A stretch of 64,000 bases of DNA from Lachnospiraceae bacterium (GTDB lineage: Bacteria > Bacillota > Clostridia > Lachnospirales > Lachnospiraceae). Location: the NCBI GenBank assembly GCA_900199595.1, contig FZRB01000016.1, positions 36,151-100,150 of the forward strand, given 5' to 3'. The notes below the pieces were generated by a model. The model saw nothing but the letters and a program-made list of their open reading frames with translations. It did not search any database and was not told the origin of the DNA. Below, piece after piece: positions 43,522-52,793 of this stretch (its first letter is position 1; every line of letters starts with the position of its first letter). Position numbers and translations under genes: made by a program.

Positions 43522-45560
43522 CTCTCCGACTCCTTCATAACGCCCTTCATTTCAACTATCGGCTGTGCATTTTCCTCCAGCTCCTCCTTTACCGGAATAG
43601 AGCCTTCCACATTATCCACCAGCCAGTCCATCTTCATGATGTCATCTATTTCAAGTTCTTCACCTTCCTCAGCACGAACCTCGCCATCCTGGGAAATGAT
43701 TTCTCCCTCAAATACGCGAAGCTTCTCTTCCATAACCAGTTCCCTGATATGCTCTACAAGCTTTTTTGTACTCTTGGGAACCTTTTCGGAAAGAATCAGA
43801 TCGACTACTCCTGCACTGAGTCCCCACCAGTAATTGATAGGCTTGCTTTCACTCTCGGCATCTGCACTGCCCCAGTTTCCGCTCATGATAATACTGATTA
43901 TTTTCTCATACATGATTCCCCAGTTGTAAGTCGCCATAGTCATATTAACTATGTCCTGATTGCTGACATTGTATAATCCAAAGCGTCTGGAGGCTTTGTT
44001 AGGAGTGATCATTTCCTGATCAGAAACAAAATCGATTCCATCAGCATAGAAGGATCTGTAGATATCCTCTATATCATCACTGTCCTTTAATGTACTCCAC
44101 TTCAGTACTACCTTCGCATCAGGATTAACCATTTTTGCACCAATAGCAAATGCGTTGATATTCGCCGTCATTCCAAATATTGGATAATCGGCCAGATAGC
44201 CTATTCTGTCAGTTTTTGTAAGTGCTCCTGCTATCATACCGGACAGGAATTTCGCCTCATAGAGTCTTGCTTCATAGGTTCTTATATATCTATGTGATGT
44301 GTTCAGCGAACAGTTAAGTATCTTAACCTCAGGATGCTTTATAGCACACTTTAGGCTCGCATCTATCATATCCGCCGTTGTTGTAAAGATAACCTCAACT
44401 TTTTCCAGTTCTATCAGGTCTTCCAGCAATTCCACTGTTTCTTCTTCATCAGCAGAATTGATTACTTTTAATGTAATTACTTTATCTCCGTAGATTTCCT
44501 TTATATGATTTCTTCCCAGCTCGTGCTGATACAGCCAGTCTGACTGAAGCGGGTCTCCATTATATAAAAATGCAATCTTAAGCGGATTCTCTGCTGAAGG
44601 CTTTCTTGAAATGAGGTGTGATATTACATTTTTCTTTTCTTCAGGCGGATTCAGAGATACCTCTACCTCATATCTCTCATTTATAACAAGAAATTCCTGC
44701 CACATAGAGCTGATACCCGACTGAATATCTTCTATACTCATATCAGATACGCTGTCAAAACCGGATACATCCACAAACGCAAGAAATGCGTCACCAGTAG
44801 TAACATTCTCCAGATGATTTCCACCCTTGGTCTTAAATGCTTTTTCAAATCTTCTGTAAGCTGCCTTCAGCTCAAGTATGGTATCCTCGCTCCATATCTT
44901 TGCAGATTCAGCTCTTATGGCCGTTCCTGTTCCGTCAGCCGAATCCCCGCCTGCGCTCACCTCGGTAACGAGGGGTTCTTCACTAATAACACCCCCGTGT
45001 TCAGGCGCATTTGACACAAGATCTATAAGTCTTTTATAGCTTCCCTCCTGGGAAAACCATATAAAATTAACTCCGGTTTTCTTATCGAAATCCATGAATT
45101 CATAGTATATCCGGATTTCAGGATCATCCGTAAGCTTCGGGATCTTTCTTGTTACAAAAGCAGGAATAGAGTCAGCATCGTAATATTTAAGTACACTGAC
45201 TCTTTTATTTCCTTCAACTACATAATAATAATTCAGATACTCATATACCTTAATCGCATCACGAATACCTTCAGATAAATGAGCATCAGAAAGAGCAGAC
45301 CATTTTGCACCGAACTCCGTATTACTATCCATAAGCGGCATAAAGTTTGATGCAAAGGCCTGTGTTCTGCCTACAGTGGAGGTACCTACTATACGGTCCA
45401 GCGGGATATCCACCAGTCCCATAGAAACCTCACTTGTTATATCATCCTTATTGATTATATCATCAAGAACAGGAAGATAAGGGTAACGTCCCTGAGATAT
45501 ATTTTTCTTATAAACCTTAATTCCCAGCTTTCGTGCTTTCTCATAAAGTTCTACTGACAT
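43518..45560 (-). CDS. Cytosolic ParB-like/BMP-like fusion protein
   Basis: A 680-residue protein. Residues ~35-145 look like a ParB/Srx-type nuclease-like fold (VDIPLDRIVGTSTVGRTQAF; YYYVVEGNKRVSVLKYY). After a linker and helical region, residues ~325-600 resemble a BMP/PnrA periplasmic nucleoside-binding domain (LKIAFLYNGDPLQSDWLYQHELGR; RIGYLADYPIFG). No signal peptide or lipobox is present, unlike transport BMP proteins, so binding probably serves sensing inside the cell. An acidic tail follows. The ParB assignment is weaker than the BMP one. Coupled to the phosphoesterase gene by a 4-nt overlap. Confidence 0.75.
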   Translation of the reverse strand: MSVELYEKARKLGIKVYKKNISQGRYPYLPVLDDIINKDDITSEVSMGLVDIPLDRIVGTSTVGRTQAFASNFMPLMDSNTEFGAKWSALSDAHLSEGIRDAIKVYEYLNYYYVVEGNKRVSVLKYYDADSIPAFVTRKIPKLTDDPEIRIYYEFMDFDKKTGVNFIWFSQEGSYKRLIDLVSNAPEHGGVISEEPLVTEVSAGGDSADGTGTAIRAESAKIWSEDTILELKAAYRRFEKAFKTKGGNHLENVTTGDAFLAFVDVSGFDSVSDMSIEDIQSGISSMWQEFLVINERYEVEVSLNPPEEKKNVISHLISRKPSAENPLKIAFLYNGDPLQSDWLYQHELGRNHIKEIYGDKVITLKVINSADEEETVELLEDLIELEKVEVIFTTTADMIDASLKCAIKHPEVKILNCSLNTSHRYIRTYEARLYEAKFLSGMIAGALTKTDRIGYLADYPIFGMTANINAFAIGAKMVNPDAKVVLKWSTLKDSDDIEDIYRSFYADGIDFVSDQEMITPNKASRRFGLYNVSNQDIVNMTMATYNWGIMYEKIISIIMSGNWGSADAESESKPINYWWGLSAGVVDLILSEKVPKSTKKLVEHIRELVMEEKLRVFEGEIISQDGEVRAEEGEELEIDDIMKMDWLVDNVEGSIPVKEELEENAQPIVEMKGVMKESES

Positions 45561-45584
45561 ATACTTATCCTTTTAAAACTTATA

Positions 45585-46757
45585 TTACAGTCTGCTTATT
45601 CCCGATTTTACTGCTTCATCCTTAACAGCCTTGGCAACAACCTTAGCCACTTTATCATTAAATGCGTCAGGAATGATATATTCCTCTGAAAGCTCTTCTT
45701 CGCTGACTATTGAAGCTATTGCTCTGGCAGCAGCTTCCTTCATCGGTTCGGTAATAGCTGTTGCTCTGGCATCGAGAGCTCCCCTGAAGATTCCGGGGAA
45801 TACAAGTACGTTATTGATCTGATTAGGGAAATCGGATCTTCCTGTAGCTATAATTCTTGCCCCGCCTGCTTTTGCTTCATCAGGCATTATTTCCGGTGTA
45901 GGATTAGCCATGGCAAAAATAATAGGATCTTCTGCCATAGTTCTTACCATATCTGCAGTAACCAGTCCCGGTGCGGAAACTCCTATGAATACATCTTTTC
46001 CCTTCAGGACATCTGCCAGACTTCCCGATTCTTTATCTCTGTTGGTTACGGCAGCTATCTCCTGCTTGGCAGTATTCAGTCGTGGATCACCTTCAACTAA
46101 AGCACCTTTACTGTCTACCATTACCACATTTCCTATTCCAAAGCTCTGAAGCAGCTTGCAGATTGAAATTCCTGCAGAACCTGCTCCGCTTATTACTGCA
46201 TTTATATCCTCCCATTTCTTACCAACTATCTTAAGAGCATTGGTAAGACCGGCTGCAACTACGATAGCAGTACCGTGCTGGTCATCATGAAATACCGGAA
46301 TATCCAGTTCCTCCTTGAGTCTTCTCTCTATCTCAAAACATCTCGGAGCAGATATATCCTCCAGATTGATACCACCGAAGGAAGGTGCCAGTCTCTTTAC
46401 AGTCTCAATTATTTCTTTAGTGTCCTTTGTATCAATACATATTGGAAATGCGTCAACATTACCGAATCTCTTGAATAGTACAGACTTTCCTTCCATAACC
46501 GGAATCGCTGCAAGGGGACCTATGTCACCCAGTCCGAGAACTGCTGTTCCATCAGAAACTACAGCAACCGTATTTGCTTTTAATGTATATTTGTAAGCAT
46601 CATCCGGATTCTCGTGAATCTTAATACAAGGTTCTGCCACACCCGGGGTATAGGCTGTGGAGAGATCCTCCTTTGTTTCTACAGGGACCTTAAGCTTAAC
46701 CTCAAGCTTTCCCTGATTTTCCTCATGCATCTTAAGACTTGCCTGATTGTAATCCAT
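45585..46757 (-). CDS. NAD(P)-dependent malic enzyme
   Basis: A 390-residue short-form malic enzyme, converting malate to pyruvate, CO2 and NAD(P)H. It shows VSDGTAVLGLGDIG, ISAPRCFEIE, DIPVFHDDQHGTA (metal-binding) and a Rossmann loop ISGAGSAGIS. ATG at 46757 (MDYNQASLK) with AGGAGG; the frame runs further upstream without homology. 13 nt after the radical-SAM-like gene. Confidence 0.95.
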   Translation of the reverse strand: MDYNQASLKMHEENQGKLEVKLKVPVETKEDLSTAYTPGVAEPCIKIHENPDDAYKYTLKANTVAVVSDGTAVLGLGDIGPLAAIPVMEGKSVLFKRFGNVDAFPICIDTKDTKEIIETVKRLAPSFGGINLEDISAPRCFEIERRLKEELDIPVFHDDQHGTAIVVAAGLTNALKIVGKKWEDINAVISGAGSAGISICKLLQSFGIGNVVMVDSKGALVEGDPRLNTAKQEIAAVTNRDKESGSLADVLKGKDVFIGVSAPGLVTADMVRTMAEDPIIFAMANPTPEIMPDEAKAGGARIIATGRSDFPNQINNVLVFPGIFRGALDARATAITEPMKEAAARAIASIVSEEELSEEYIIPDAFNDKVAKVVAKAVKDEAVKSGISRL

Positions 46758-46770
46758 CTGTTTTTTCCTC

Positions 46771-47640
46771 CTAAATATCAAACAGTGAAAGCTGAGTTCC
46801 CACTGTTTTATTCTCATACTGTCTGCTCCATAATCTTATCTGTCTGGTATCATACATCATTTTCTTTGATTTGCATAGTTTGCCGGCTTCACTGATCAGC
46901 TCACCTCTGTTTACTGCCAGAAGTTCACCATCCTTGTTACCATCAGTCATGTATCTTTCATACTCTTCAGGAAAACGTTTCTTATATTCAGTATAGAAGA
47001 AATCTCTGACAGCCTTTTGTATATTCATTCTGAAATCCAGAAAATCGATATACCTTACGCCATATTCCGAAAGCGTCTCGATCATATATAAAATACTTTC
47101 CTTATCATCAGTTACATAAGGAACGATCGGACTTACATTAACAACTACATCGATTCCTCTTCCCAGAAGAGTCTTAATCAGCTCAAGCCTTTCATGCACA
47201 GACATTGTATCACTTCCATCAAGTCTTTCAAGCTTATTCTCATCAAAAGTCGGAATATTGATATCAACTATACATTTTGTTTTAGCAGCTATACCGGACA
47301 AAACATCAAGATCTCTGGTAATGGTAGACTGATGTGTGTTAATACAGACACCATGATCAAAGTTTTCAATAACCATCAGGGTCTTTCGTGTCAGACCGAG
47401 TTCAGACTCCCATTTATTATACGGATCACCGAGATTACCCATCAGAATCATCCCCTTGCCCCGCCTCTTCTTAAGAGTCGCCGCAAGGAGCTCATCTGCT
47501 CCGTATTTTATACCCACATCCATCGGATCCTGCCCCCTGATTTCAGTCAGAGTAATAGAATCCTCAGTCCGGCCTCTGTAAATGTTGAGACCATTCTGCG
47601 GTGTTAATATAGTTGCGCTTTCGATTCTGTACATATCCAC
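46771..47640 (-). CDS. SPL-type radical-SAM-family protein lacking the [4Fe-4S] cysteines
   Basis: A 289-residue protein that tracks the spore-photoproduct-lyase-like radical SAM family along its length: TILTPQNGLNIYRG (10-23), MGNLGDPYNKWESELGLTR (about 67-85), an ITRDLDVL segment, a VSPIVPYVTDDKE segment and a YFLDF-type strand (YIDFLDF). Where relatives read YRGCxxxCxYCDS, this protein reads YRGRTEDSITLTE, so the three cluster-binding cysteines are all absent, and the few other cysteines lie elsewhere. It should not carry out normal radical chemistry. It starts 33 nt after jetC (GTG at 47640, or ATG two codons later) and probably belongs to that operon. A scaffold, nucleic-acid-binding or regulatory role is inference. 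Confidence 0.72.
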   Translation of the reverse strand: MDMYRIESATILTPQNGLNIYRGRTEDSITLTEIRGQDPMDVGIKYGADELLAATLKKRRGKGMILMGNLGDPYNKWESELGLTRKTLMVIENFDHGVCINTHQSTITRDLDVLSGIAAKTKCIVDINIPTFDENKLERLDGSDTMSVHERLELIKTLLGRGIDVVVNVSPIVPYVTDDKESILYMIETLSEYGVRYIDFLDFRMNIQKAVRDFFYTEYKKRFPEEYERYMTDGNKDGELLAVNRGELISEAGKLCKSKKMMYDTRQIRLWSRQYENKTVGTQLSLFDI

Positions 47641-47673
47641 ACATTCCTGTCTAACAATTTAAGTTTTTATACA

Positions 47674-50600
47674 TCAGATAAAATCGAAGGACTGCTGCTC
47701 ATAATCAAGCTCTTTATACTCCAGCTCCTCGCCCTTCGTCTTACTGCTGAAGCTTGTCACAACTGTAGTAGTCCGTTTACCGGTCATCTGCTGCCCGAGC
47801 ACATAATTGATATCAAATCTACCTGTTATCTCCGGTGTAGCACCACGTGCCGGAACAATAAGCTGACAATCATTTTCCTTGAGTAGATTAAAGATAGGTT
47901 CCCAGATATATATATCTTTAGCAGCACCAAAGGGGTTATCGATAAACAGTGTTTTTGATTTCTGCTTAGTGTCGCCCGTAGAATACATTCCCGCTATGTA
48001 ATTAATTATAGATATCAGGAACTGTATATATATACCCTGTGACTGTCCTGTACTTCCTACAGCCTCTTCATATCTCAGATAACGGCTCTGTTCCTTAATT
48101 CTTTCACGCTTATACAGCATAAGACGGATCTTTGACATGTCCGTAACTATAACCGAAAACAGCTTCTTCATGGAAAGACTGCTGTTAAGAAATTTCTGCA
48201 TATCGCTTTCTGTTTCTTTCTTATCCATTTCGGTTACTACTGAATCGATATATTCAGACATCCTGTCCTTTATAAATTCGTCCTTAACATAAGGAATTGT
48301 GAGTCTGATCATCTGAACAGTTGTGTTATCCATAGTTATCTCTGAAAGTCTTGTAAGCTTGTCCAGCTCACTTCTTACATCCAGACAACGTTCTATACAT
48401 TCCTCTATAAAGCTGTCCTTAAGCTTCTCCATTCCAACAAGACTCTTCTCAAGTCTGTCTTTCTCCAGATCAATAAGCTTTACAACCTCACGAAGCTTAT
48501 CAGTAAGCTCTGATGCTTCTTTAGAGGTTTCCGGATTTGTAACATCGTCCCTGATAGAAGCTGCAAGCTCATTACGGTTCATTTCTGTAAGTGAATCATA
48601 GACCTTCAGCTTAACCTTCATCATATCTGCCTTAGCTCTTTCAATATCCTTGACAAGCTTGTCATGAGTGATAAGCATTTGGTCAAAGTTTTCCCTGATT
48701 CCGCTTATATCGGCAAGAGGTAAGATACCGGACAGATCATATCTGTCAGGCTGAACTATACGTGAAGAAAGTCTCAGAATATCTTCATTTCCCTTTTCTT
48801 CATTCATATAACTGTTAAGAGCTTCCTTACGACTCTTAAGCTCAGCCTTTTTATACTCCAGAATATTTTCTGTTTCTCTGATAGTGTCATCTACAACTTT
48901 ATCCTGAGAAGCATTCAGCTCTTCCCTGACGGTCTCAAGTTCATCCTGCTTTTCTTCACCGAATCTTTCTATGAATCTTCTTCTGGCATACTCAAGCTTT
49001 CCCGAAAGCTTGGAAGCTTCGGCCTCAAGCTCTCTCAGTCTCTTATCAATCAGCTTTGCCTTATCCTGCAGATTATCATTAGTTTTCCTTATTTCCTGTA
49101 TTAATTCATCTCCCGGAATAACCAGAGTGTTATTATTATCTGCTTCCTCAAGGTATGTAAGGGATACACCAAGTTCCTCTATAGCCCTTGTCTCACGTTC
49201 AATATTACTTACCAGAGTATCTCTCAGGAGCTTTTCTTTTTCGAGGGCCATTCTTCCTTCTGACACATCTCCCAGAGCCTTATCGAACATAAGTTCCAAA
49301 GAACTGAGATCCCGATTGATTCTTTCAAAGCTGCCACCCTCGACATAGTACATGGCATATCTGTTTTCCCATTTAGCCATAAGGGTACTGTTTTTCATTT
49401 CAAAAGATTTTATCTGATCGGAACACTCCAGTTGCTTAAGACTAAGCTTTGCCAGAGCTTCTTCTACATCCTTTATCCTTTGGGTCAGTGAGTTTTTATT
49501 ATCCGAGATCTCTACTTTTCCCTTTTTCAGCCTGGTTATATTATCATCTGCCGTAGCTATCTCATTTAATACAGCTATATCACCAAGCCTTACTTCTATA
49601 TCCTGAGTAAGCTTTTCTATATGCTTTCTTTCTTTTTCTAATTCAGCACTGCAGTCTGTTCCCGTCTTTATAAGTCTGTTTCTTTCCTCACTCAGATTCT
49701 CCAGCTTCTTCACAATATCTGTATGATCAGCTTCCAGATTATCATAATTCTTGTCTATATAAAGCCTTACAAAATCCATATCCTCACGAAGAGTTTCCAG
49801 CATGGACTGACTGCTTCTGATATCCTCCTCCAGAAGCTTCATCTCGTCACCAAGTGTACCAAGCCTTGACTGTACTGAAGAAAGATTCATATAAAAATCT
49901 CTGTTATGACGCACTATTCCAATACCGGGCTCTTCCCCCAGTCTTAATGATGATAGTGTATTCTTGTCATAAAGAACGATCTGTTCATCTATATCCAGCT
50001 CTGTCAGACCTGTATCCTGCATCAGCTTGTCCAATTCATCAACCACTAGTCCGTAAGCAATTCCCGGGACTCTGGTCAGCAGTTCCTTCTTCATATCCTC
50101 CGGAAGACTGGACACATAATCCATACCGAACATGGCACTTTCTCCATGTCTTGTGGCTATATATTCCTGAAGCCTTTCAACTCCCTTTGTAGGAGCCATC
50201 AGTCTCCCGTTTCTTATTTCATTCTCTCTTTTTTCAAATGTACCAAGCTTCTTTTTCATTTCATGAAGCTTAACGATGAGATCGGCACTCTGCTCCTTCA
50301 GTTTCTCCTCGACCTGTGTCATATCTGAAGACGCATTTCCGGTATATATAGAACTTATGGCCTTTCTTTTACCCTTAACTGTCTTGTATTCCTCCAGCAG
50401 GTCCTCCAGCTCCTTCTTCCTAAGTTCTGTTCGTCCTATATCAAGCAGAATATCCTTAAGGCCTTCCTCGCACTCCTTCTCAGTTTTTGTCAGAGCACTT
50501 ATTCTTTCTTCCTTTTCTTTAATGTCTGTTTCCAGGCTTTGAATCTCACTCTGCTTTTTTTCGATTATCTTAACCGGACTGCCTATAACAGGAGCTGAAA

Positions 50601-52086
50601 GTGACTCCTGAAGTCTGCTGTATTTTTCATCATAGCCCTTAATATCCGCATCAAGATATTCGCGTCTGTTATCCAGCACCGCTATTTCGGTATATGCCTC
50701 TGAGAGCTCTTTATTTCTGATATGACCTTCCTTATCAAGCTCTTCCAGCTTCTTCTTTATCTCAGACTGTTTTTTATTATTCCCCTCGATTTCAGACATA
50801 ATGATTCTGTAGATATTGGATACAACACAGTAAATATCACTCTTCTGGTCAGAATCATTTCTCAGACTATCCAGTTTTTGTAGTTCTGACCTTGCTTCCT
50901 TGAGAAGCTTATATTCCCTTAATGCGAGTTTCTCATTGAGCAGGGAATTCTGCATGAATATGTTTTTATCTGCCTCATTTTTATGAGCTTTTTCAGTATC
51001 GATTTTTTCTTTAAGTTCCTCTTCTGCAAATATATCCTTTAGTATCTTCAGAAGTTCAAGTCTTTTTTCTGCATCTCTCACATCAGTCTCAGACTCTTCC
51101 ATGTCTGCTTTTAATTCTTCAAGTCTGCTCTCACGGTTTTTCTTCTCATTTTCCAGCGTGACATATATTCTGGCAAAATCCTGAGCAATCTCATCCTTGT
51201 TCTTATAAAGTGACGCAAAAGATTCTATCCTGTCTATCAGAAGAGTAAGAAGTTCCTTTTCATAATCATATACGCGGATATCCTTTTTCTTTTCTGAAAG
51301 GGTTTTCAGCTCATCCTGAATGGTCATGAGAAGTCTTGCAGTACTCTCTGTTTTTCCGGTTTCACGGCTGGTTTTTGTAACGTAAGCCTTCTCGATTATT
51401 TCTTCGATAAGCAGATCTTCGATAACACGTCTGGTAGTTTTATAATTAGTCTCAAAATAAGTCCTGACATGTCCCTCTGTTTTATTTATTCCCCTGATTA
51501 TTTCCCAGTGACTCTCATATAAACCATACTCTGCTATAAATTTCTGGTACTCACCCTTACGGTCAAATACATAAACAAGCATATTCTTATCATTTCTTGA
51601 AAGATCATGCAGATAGTTTTTCAGAGCCTTATATGATATATGTTCTCCATCCTTCTCCAGAGGAAGATTAATGATATCATTTTTATTGTAATCTCTATAG
51701 AACAGCACATAATTAAAATACTCGATCTGAGCCGTATGTTCCTCTTCAGCCTCTTCCGATCCTGAGGCCTTCTTTGCGGCAAAGCCGGTGGTCATGAATC
51801 TAAGACCATCTTTTATATCCGACTGATCCAGCTTCCATTCAATGAGGGAATGAATCACTGTGTTGCCAGGGTCTCTGAAAAGCTTCTCTATAGGCTGCTT
51901 ATCATCAAGTGTACAATTAGGGATCAGATTCTGCATAAGCAGCAGCATAAGAACACTCTTGCCTCCGCCATTTGCAAGATCATAGAGTGTATTGCGGCCA
52001 TACATTCTCATGGAGAAATCATCATATCCCTGTGTGCCGAAATTATATTTTACATTATTAACTCTTATGCGATTAATGCTCGGCAT
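47674..52086 (-). CDS. jetC: JetC/MukB-like SMC-family ATPase
   Basis: A 1470-residue condensin-type ATPase. An N-terminal head half carries Walker A ANGGGKSV (near 38-45); a very long coiled coil with a central hinge-like stretch (about 590-740) follows; the C-terminal half has signature-like VGSTGQSQG (about 1343-1351), Walker B TLFIDNPFG (Asp near 1383) and PARGATPE. The residue after the Walker B Asp is Asn where most SMC ATPases have catalytic Glu. The partners are JetB and JetA upstream. ATG at 52086 (MPSINRIR) has GGAGG; it overlaps jetB by 14 nt. Wadjet JetABC extrudes DNA loops and JetD cuts plasmids; here no JetD is seen. Confidence 0.82.
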   Translation of the reverse strand: MPSINRIRVNNVKYNFGTQGYDDFSMRMYGRNTLYDLANGGGKSVLMLLLMQNLIPNCTLDDKQPIEKLFRDPGNTVIHSLIEWKLDQSDIKDGLRFMTTGFAAKKASGSEEAEEEHTAQIEYFNYVLFYRDYNKNDIINLPLEKDGEHISYKALKNYLHDLSRNDKNMLVYVFDRKGEYQKFIAEYGLYESHWEIIRGINKTEGHVRTYFETNYKTTRRVIEDLLIEEIIEKAYVTKTSRETGKTESTARLLMTIQDELKTLSEKKKDIRVYDYEKELLTLLIDRIESFASLYKNKDEIAQDFARIYVTLENEKKNRESRLEELKADMEESETDVRDAEKRLELLKILKDIFAEEELKEKIDTEKAHKNEADKNIFMQNSLLNEKLALREYKLLKEARSELQKLDSLRNDSDQKSDIYCVVSNIYRIIMSEIEGNNKKQSEIKKKLEELDKEGHIRNKELSEAYTEIAVLDNRREYLDADIKGYDEKYSRLQESLSAPVIGSPVKIIEKKQSEIQSLETDIKEKEERISALTKTEKECEEGLKDILLDIGRTELRKKELEDLLEEYKTVKGKRKAISSIYTGNASSDMTQVEEKLKEQSADLIVKLHEMKKKLGTFEKRENEIRNGRLMAPTKGVERLQEYIATRHGESAMFGMDYVSSLPEDMKKELLTRVPGIAYGLVVDELDKLMQDTGLTELDIDEQIVLYDKNTLSSLRLGEEPGIGIVRHNRDFYMNLSSVQSRLGTLGDEMKLLEEDIRSSQSMLETLREDMDFVRLYIDKNYDNLEADHTDIVKKLENLSEERNRLIKTGTDCSAELEKERKHIEKLTQDIEVRLGDIAVLNEIATADDNITRLKKGKVEISDNKNSLTQRIKDVEEALAKLSLKQLECSDQIKSFEMKNSTLMAKWENRYAMYYVEGGSFERINRDLSSLELMFDKALGDVSEGRMALEKEKLLRDTLVSNIERETRAIEELGVSLTYLEEADNNNTLVIPGDELIQEIRKTNDNLQDKAKLIDKRLRELEAEASKLSGKLEYARRRFIERFGEEKQDELETVREELNASQDKVVDDTIRETENILEYKKAELKSRKEALNSYMNEEKGNEDILRLSSRIVQPDRYDLSGILPLADISGIRENFDQMLITHDKLVKDIERAKADMMKVKLKVYDSLTEMNRNELAASIRDDVTNPETSKEASELTDKLREVVKLIDLEKDRLEKSLVGMEKLKDSFIEECIERCLDVRSELDKLTRLSEITMDNTTVQMIRLTIPYVKDEFIKDRMSEYIDSVVTEMDKKETESDMQKFLNSSLSMKKLFSVIVTDMSKIRLMLYKRERIKEQSRYLRYEEAVGSTGQSQGIYIQFLISIINYIAGMYSTGDTKQKSKTLFIDNPFGAAKDIYIWEPIFNLLKENDCQLIVPARGATPEITGRFDINYVLGQQMTGKRTTTVVTSFSSKTKGEELEYKELDYEQQSFDFI

Positions 52087-52792
52087 TATCATTTCCTCCA
52101 TTTAACTGTTCATATATAAGACTGCCATTATCTTCAAAATAATTTTCGGCAATAGCATGAAAACGGTCTGTAGGATATAGTCTGTCATCCACTGCGGTAA
52201 AAATGCCTTCACCTCCCAGGAAGTTTGATGCAAGCTTAGTATAACCCATGCGGGAACCGCGGGATGCTTTATTTCTGTCCTTATCCTCTGATATCATAGG
52301 CGGAAGACTGTCCCACAGAATTGCTATTTCCCTGAAGGAGCCCTTATCCTCCTCTGCCTCCTCTGCTGCGCTTATGGAAGTACTGAAAGCTTTCAGATCA
52401 TTTGTAACGGCTTCTATCAGTTCATCTGTCCTTATATAATCTTTGATCTGATAGGTATCTGAAGATTTGTAAAACTGAAGAAGTGCCTCATAAATAATAA
52501 AATAAACCAGATACAGTTCCTTATTCAGACGAAGTCCCATTTTTCTTTTCAGGTCATCATTTGTATAACCAAAAACCTTATTTCCATGTCCTGCAGATAC
52601 AAATATAGAATCATTGTATTCATAAAGCTTAAGTCCCAGTCTCTTAACGATCGACATGGTTATATCATAAACCTCAGAATCAGCATAAAAAGCATTATAC
52701 AGTTCGCTGGTTTCCTTATCCTTCGAGGACAGACTCTTCCCCGTAGCCAGAACCGTATATATATCTAAAGCCTTTTCCAAACTTTTATCCAT
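52073..52792 (-). CDS. jetB: JetB-like (MukE/kite-type) condensin subunit
   Basis: A 239-residue protein with the helical/winged-helix look of MukE/JetB (DUF6063-like): FGYTNDDLKRKMGLRLNKELYLVYFIIYEALL in the middle and a C-terminal YTKLASNFLGGEGIF/AENYFEDNGSLIYEQL. It would bind the JetA kleisin. ATG at 52792 (MDKSLEKA) with GAGGAG, one base after the jetA stop; the longer upstream reading is out of context. Confidence 0.75.
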   Translation of the reverse strand: MDKSLEKALDIYTVLATGKSLSSKDKETSELYNAFYADSEVYDITMSIVKRLGLKLYEYNDSIFVSAGHGNKVFGYTNDDLKRKMGLRLNKELYLVYFIIYEALLQFYKSSDTYQIKDYIRTDELIEAVTNDLKAFSTSISAAEEAEEDKGSFREIAILWDSLPPMISEDKDRNKASRGSRMGYTKLASNFLGGEGIFTAVDDRLYPTDRFHAIAENYFEDNGSLIYEQLNGGNDNAEH

Positions 52793-52793
52793 T

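Noticed and set aside
50276..50542. Antisense frames within jetC
   Set aside because: Produced by the biased codon content of the coiled coil; no independent signals.
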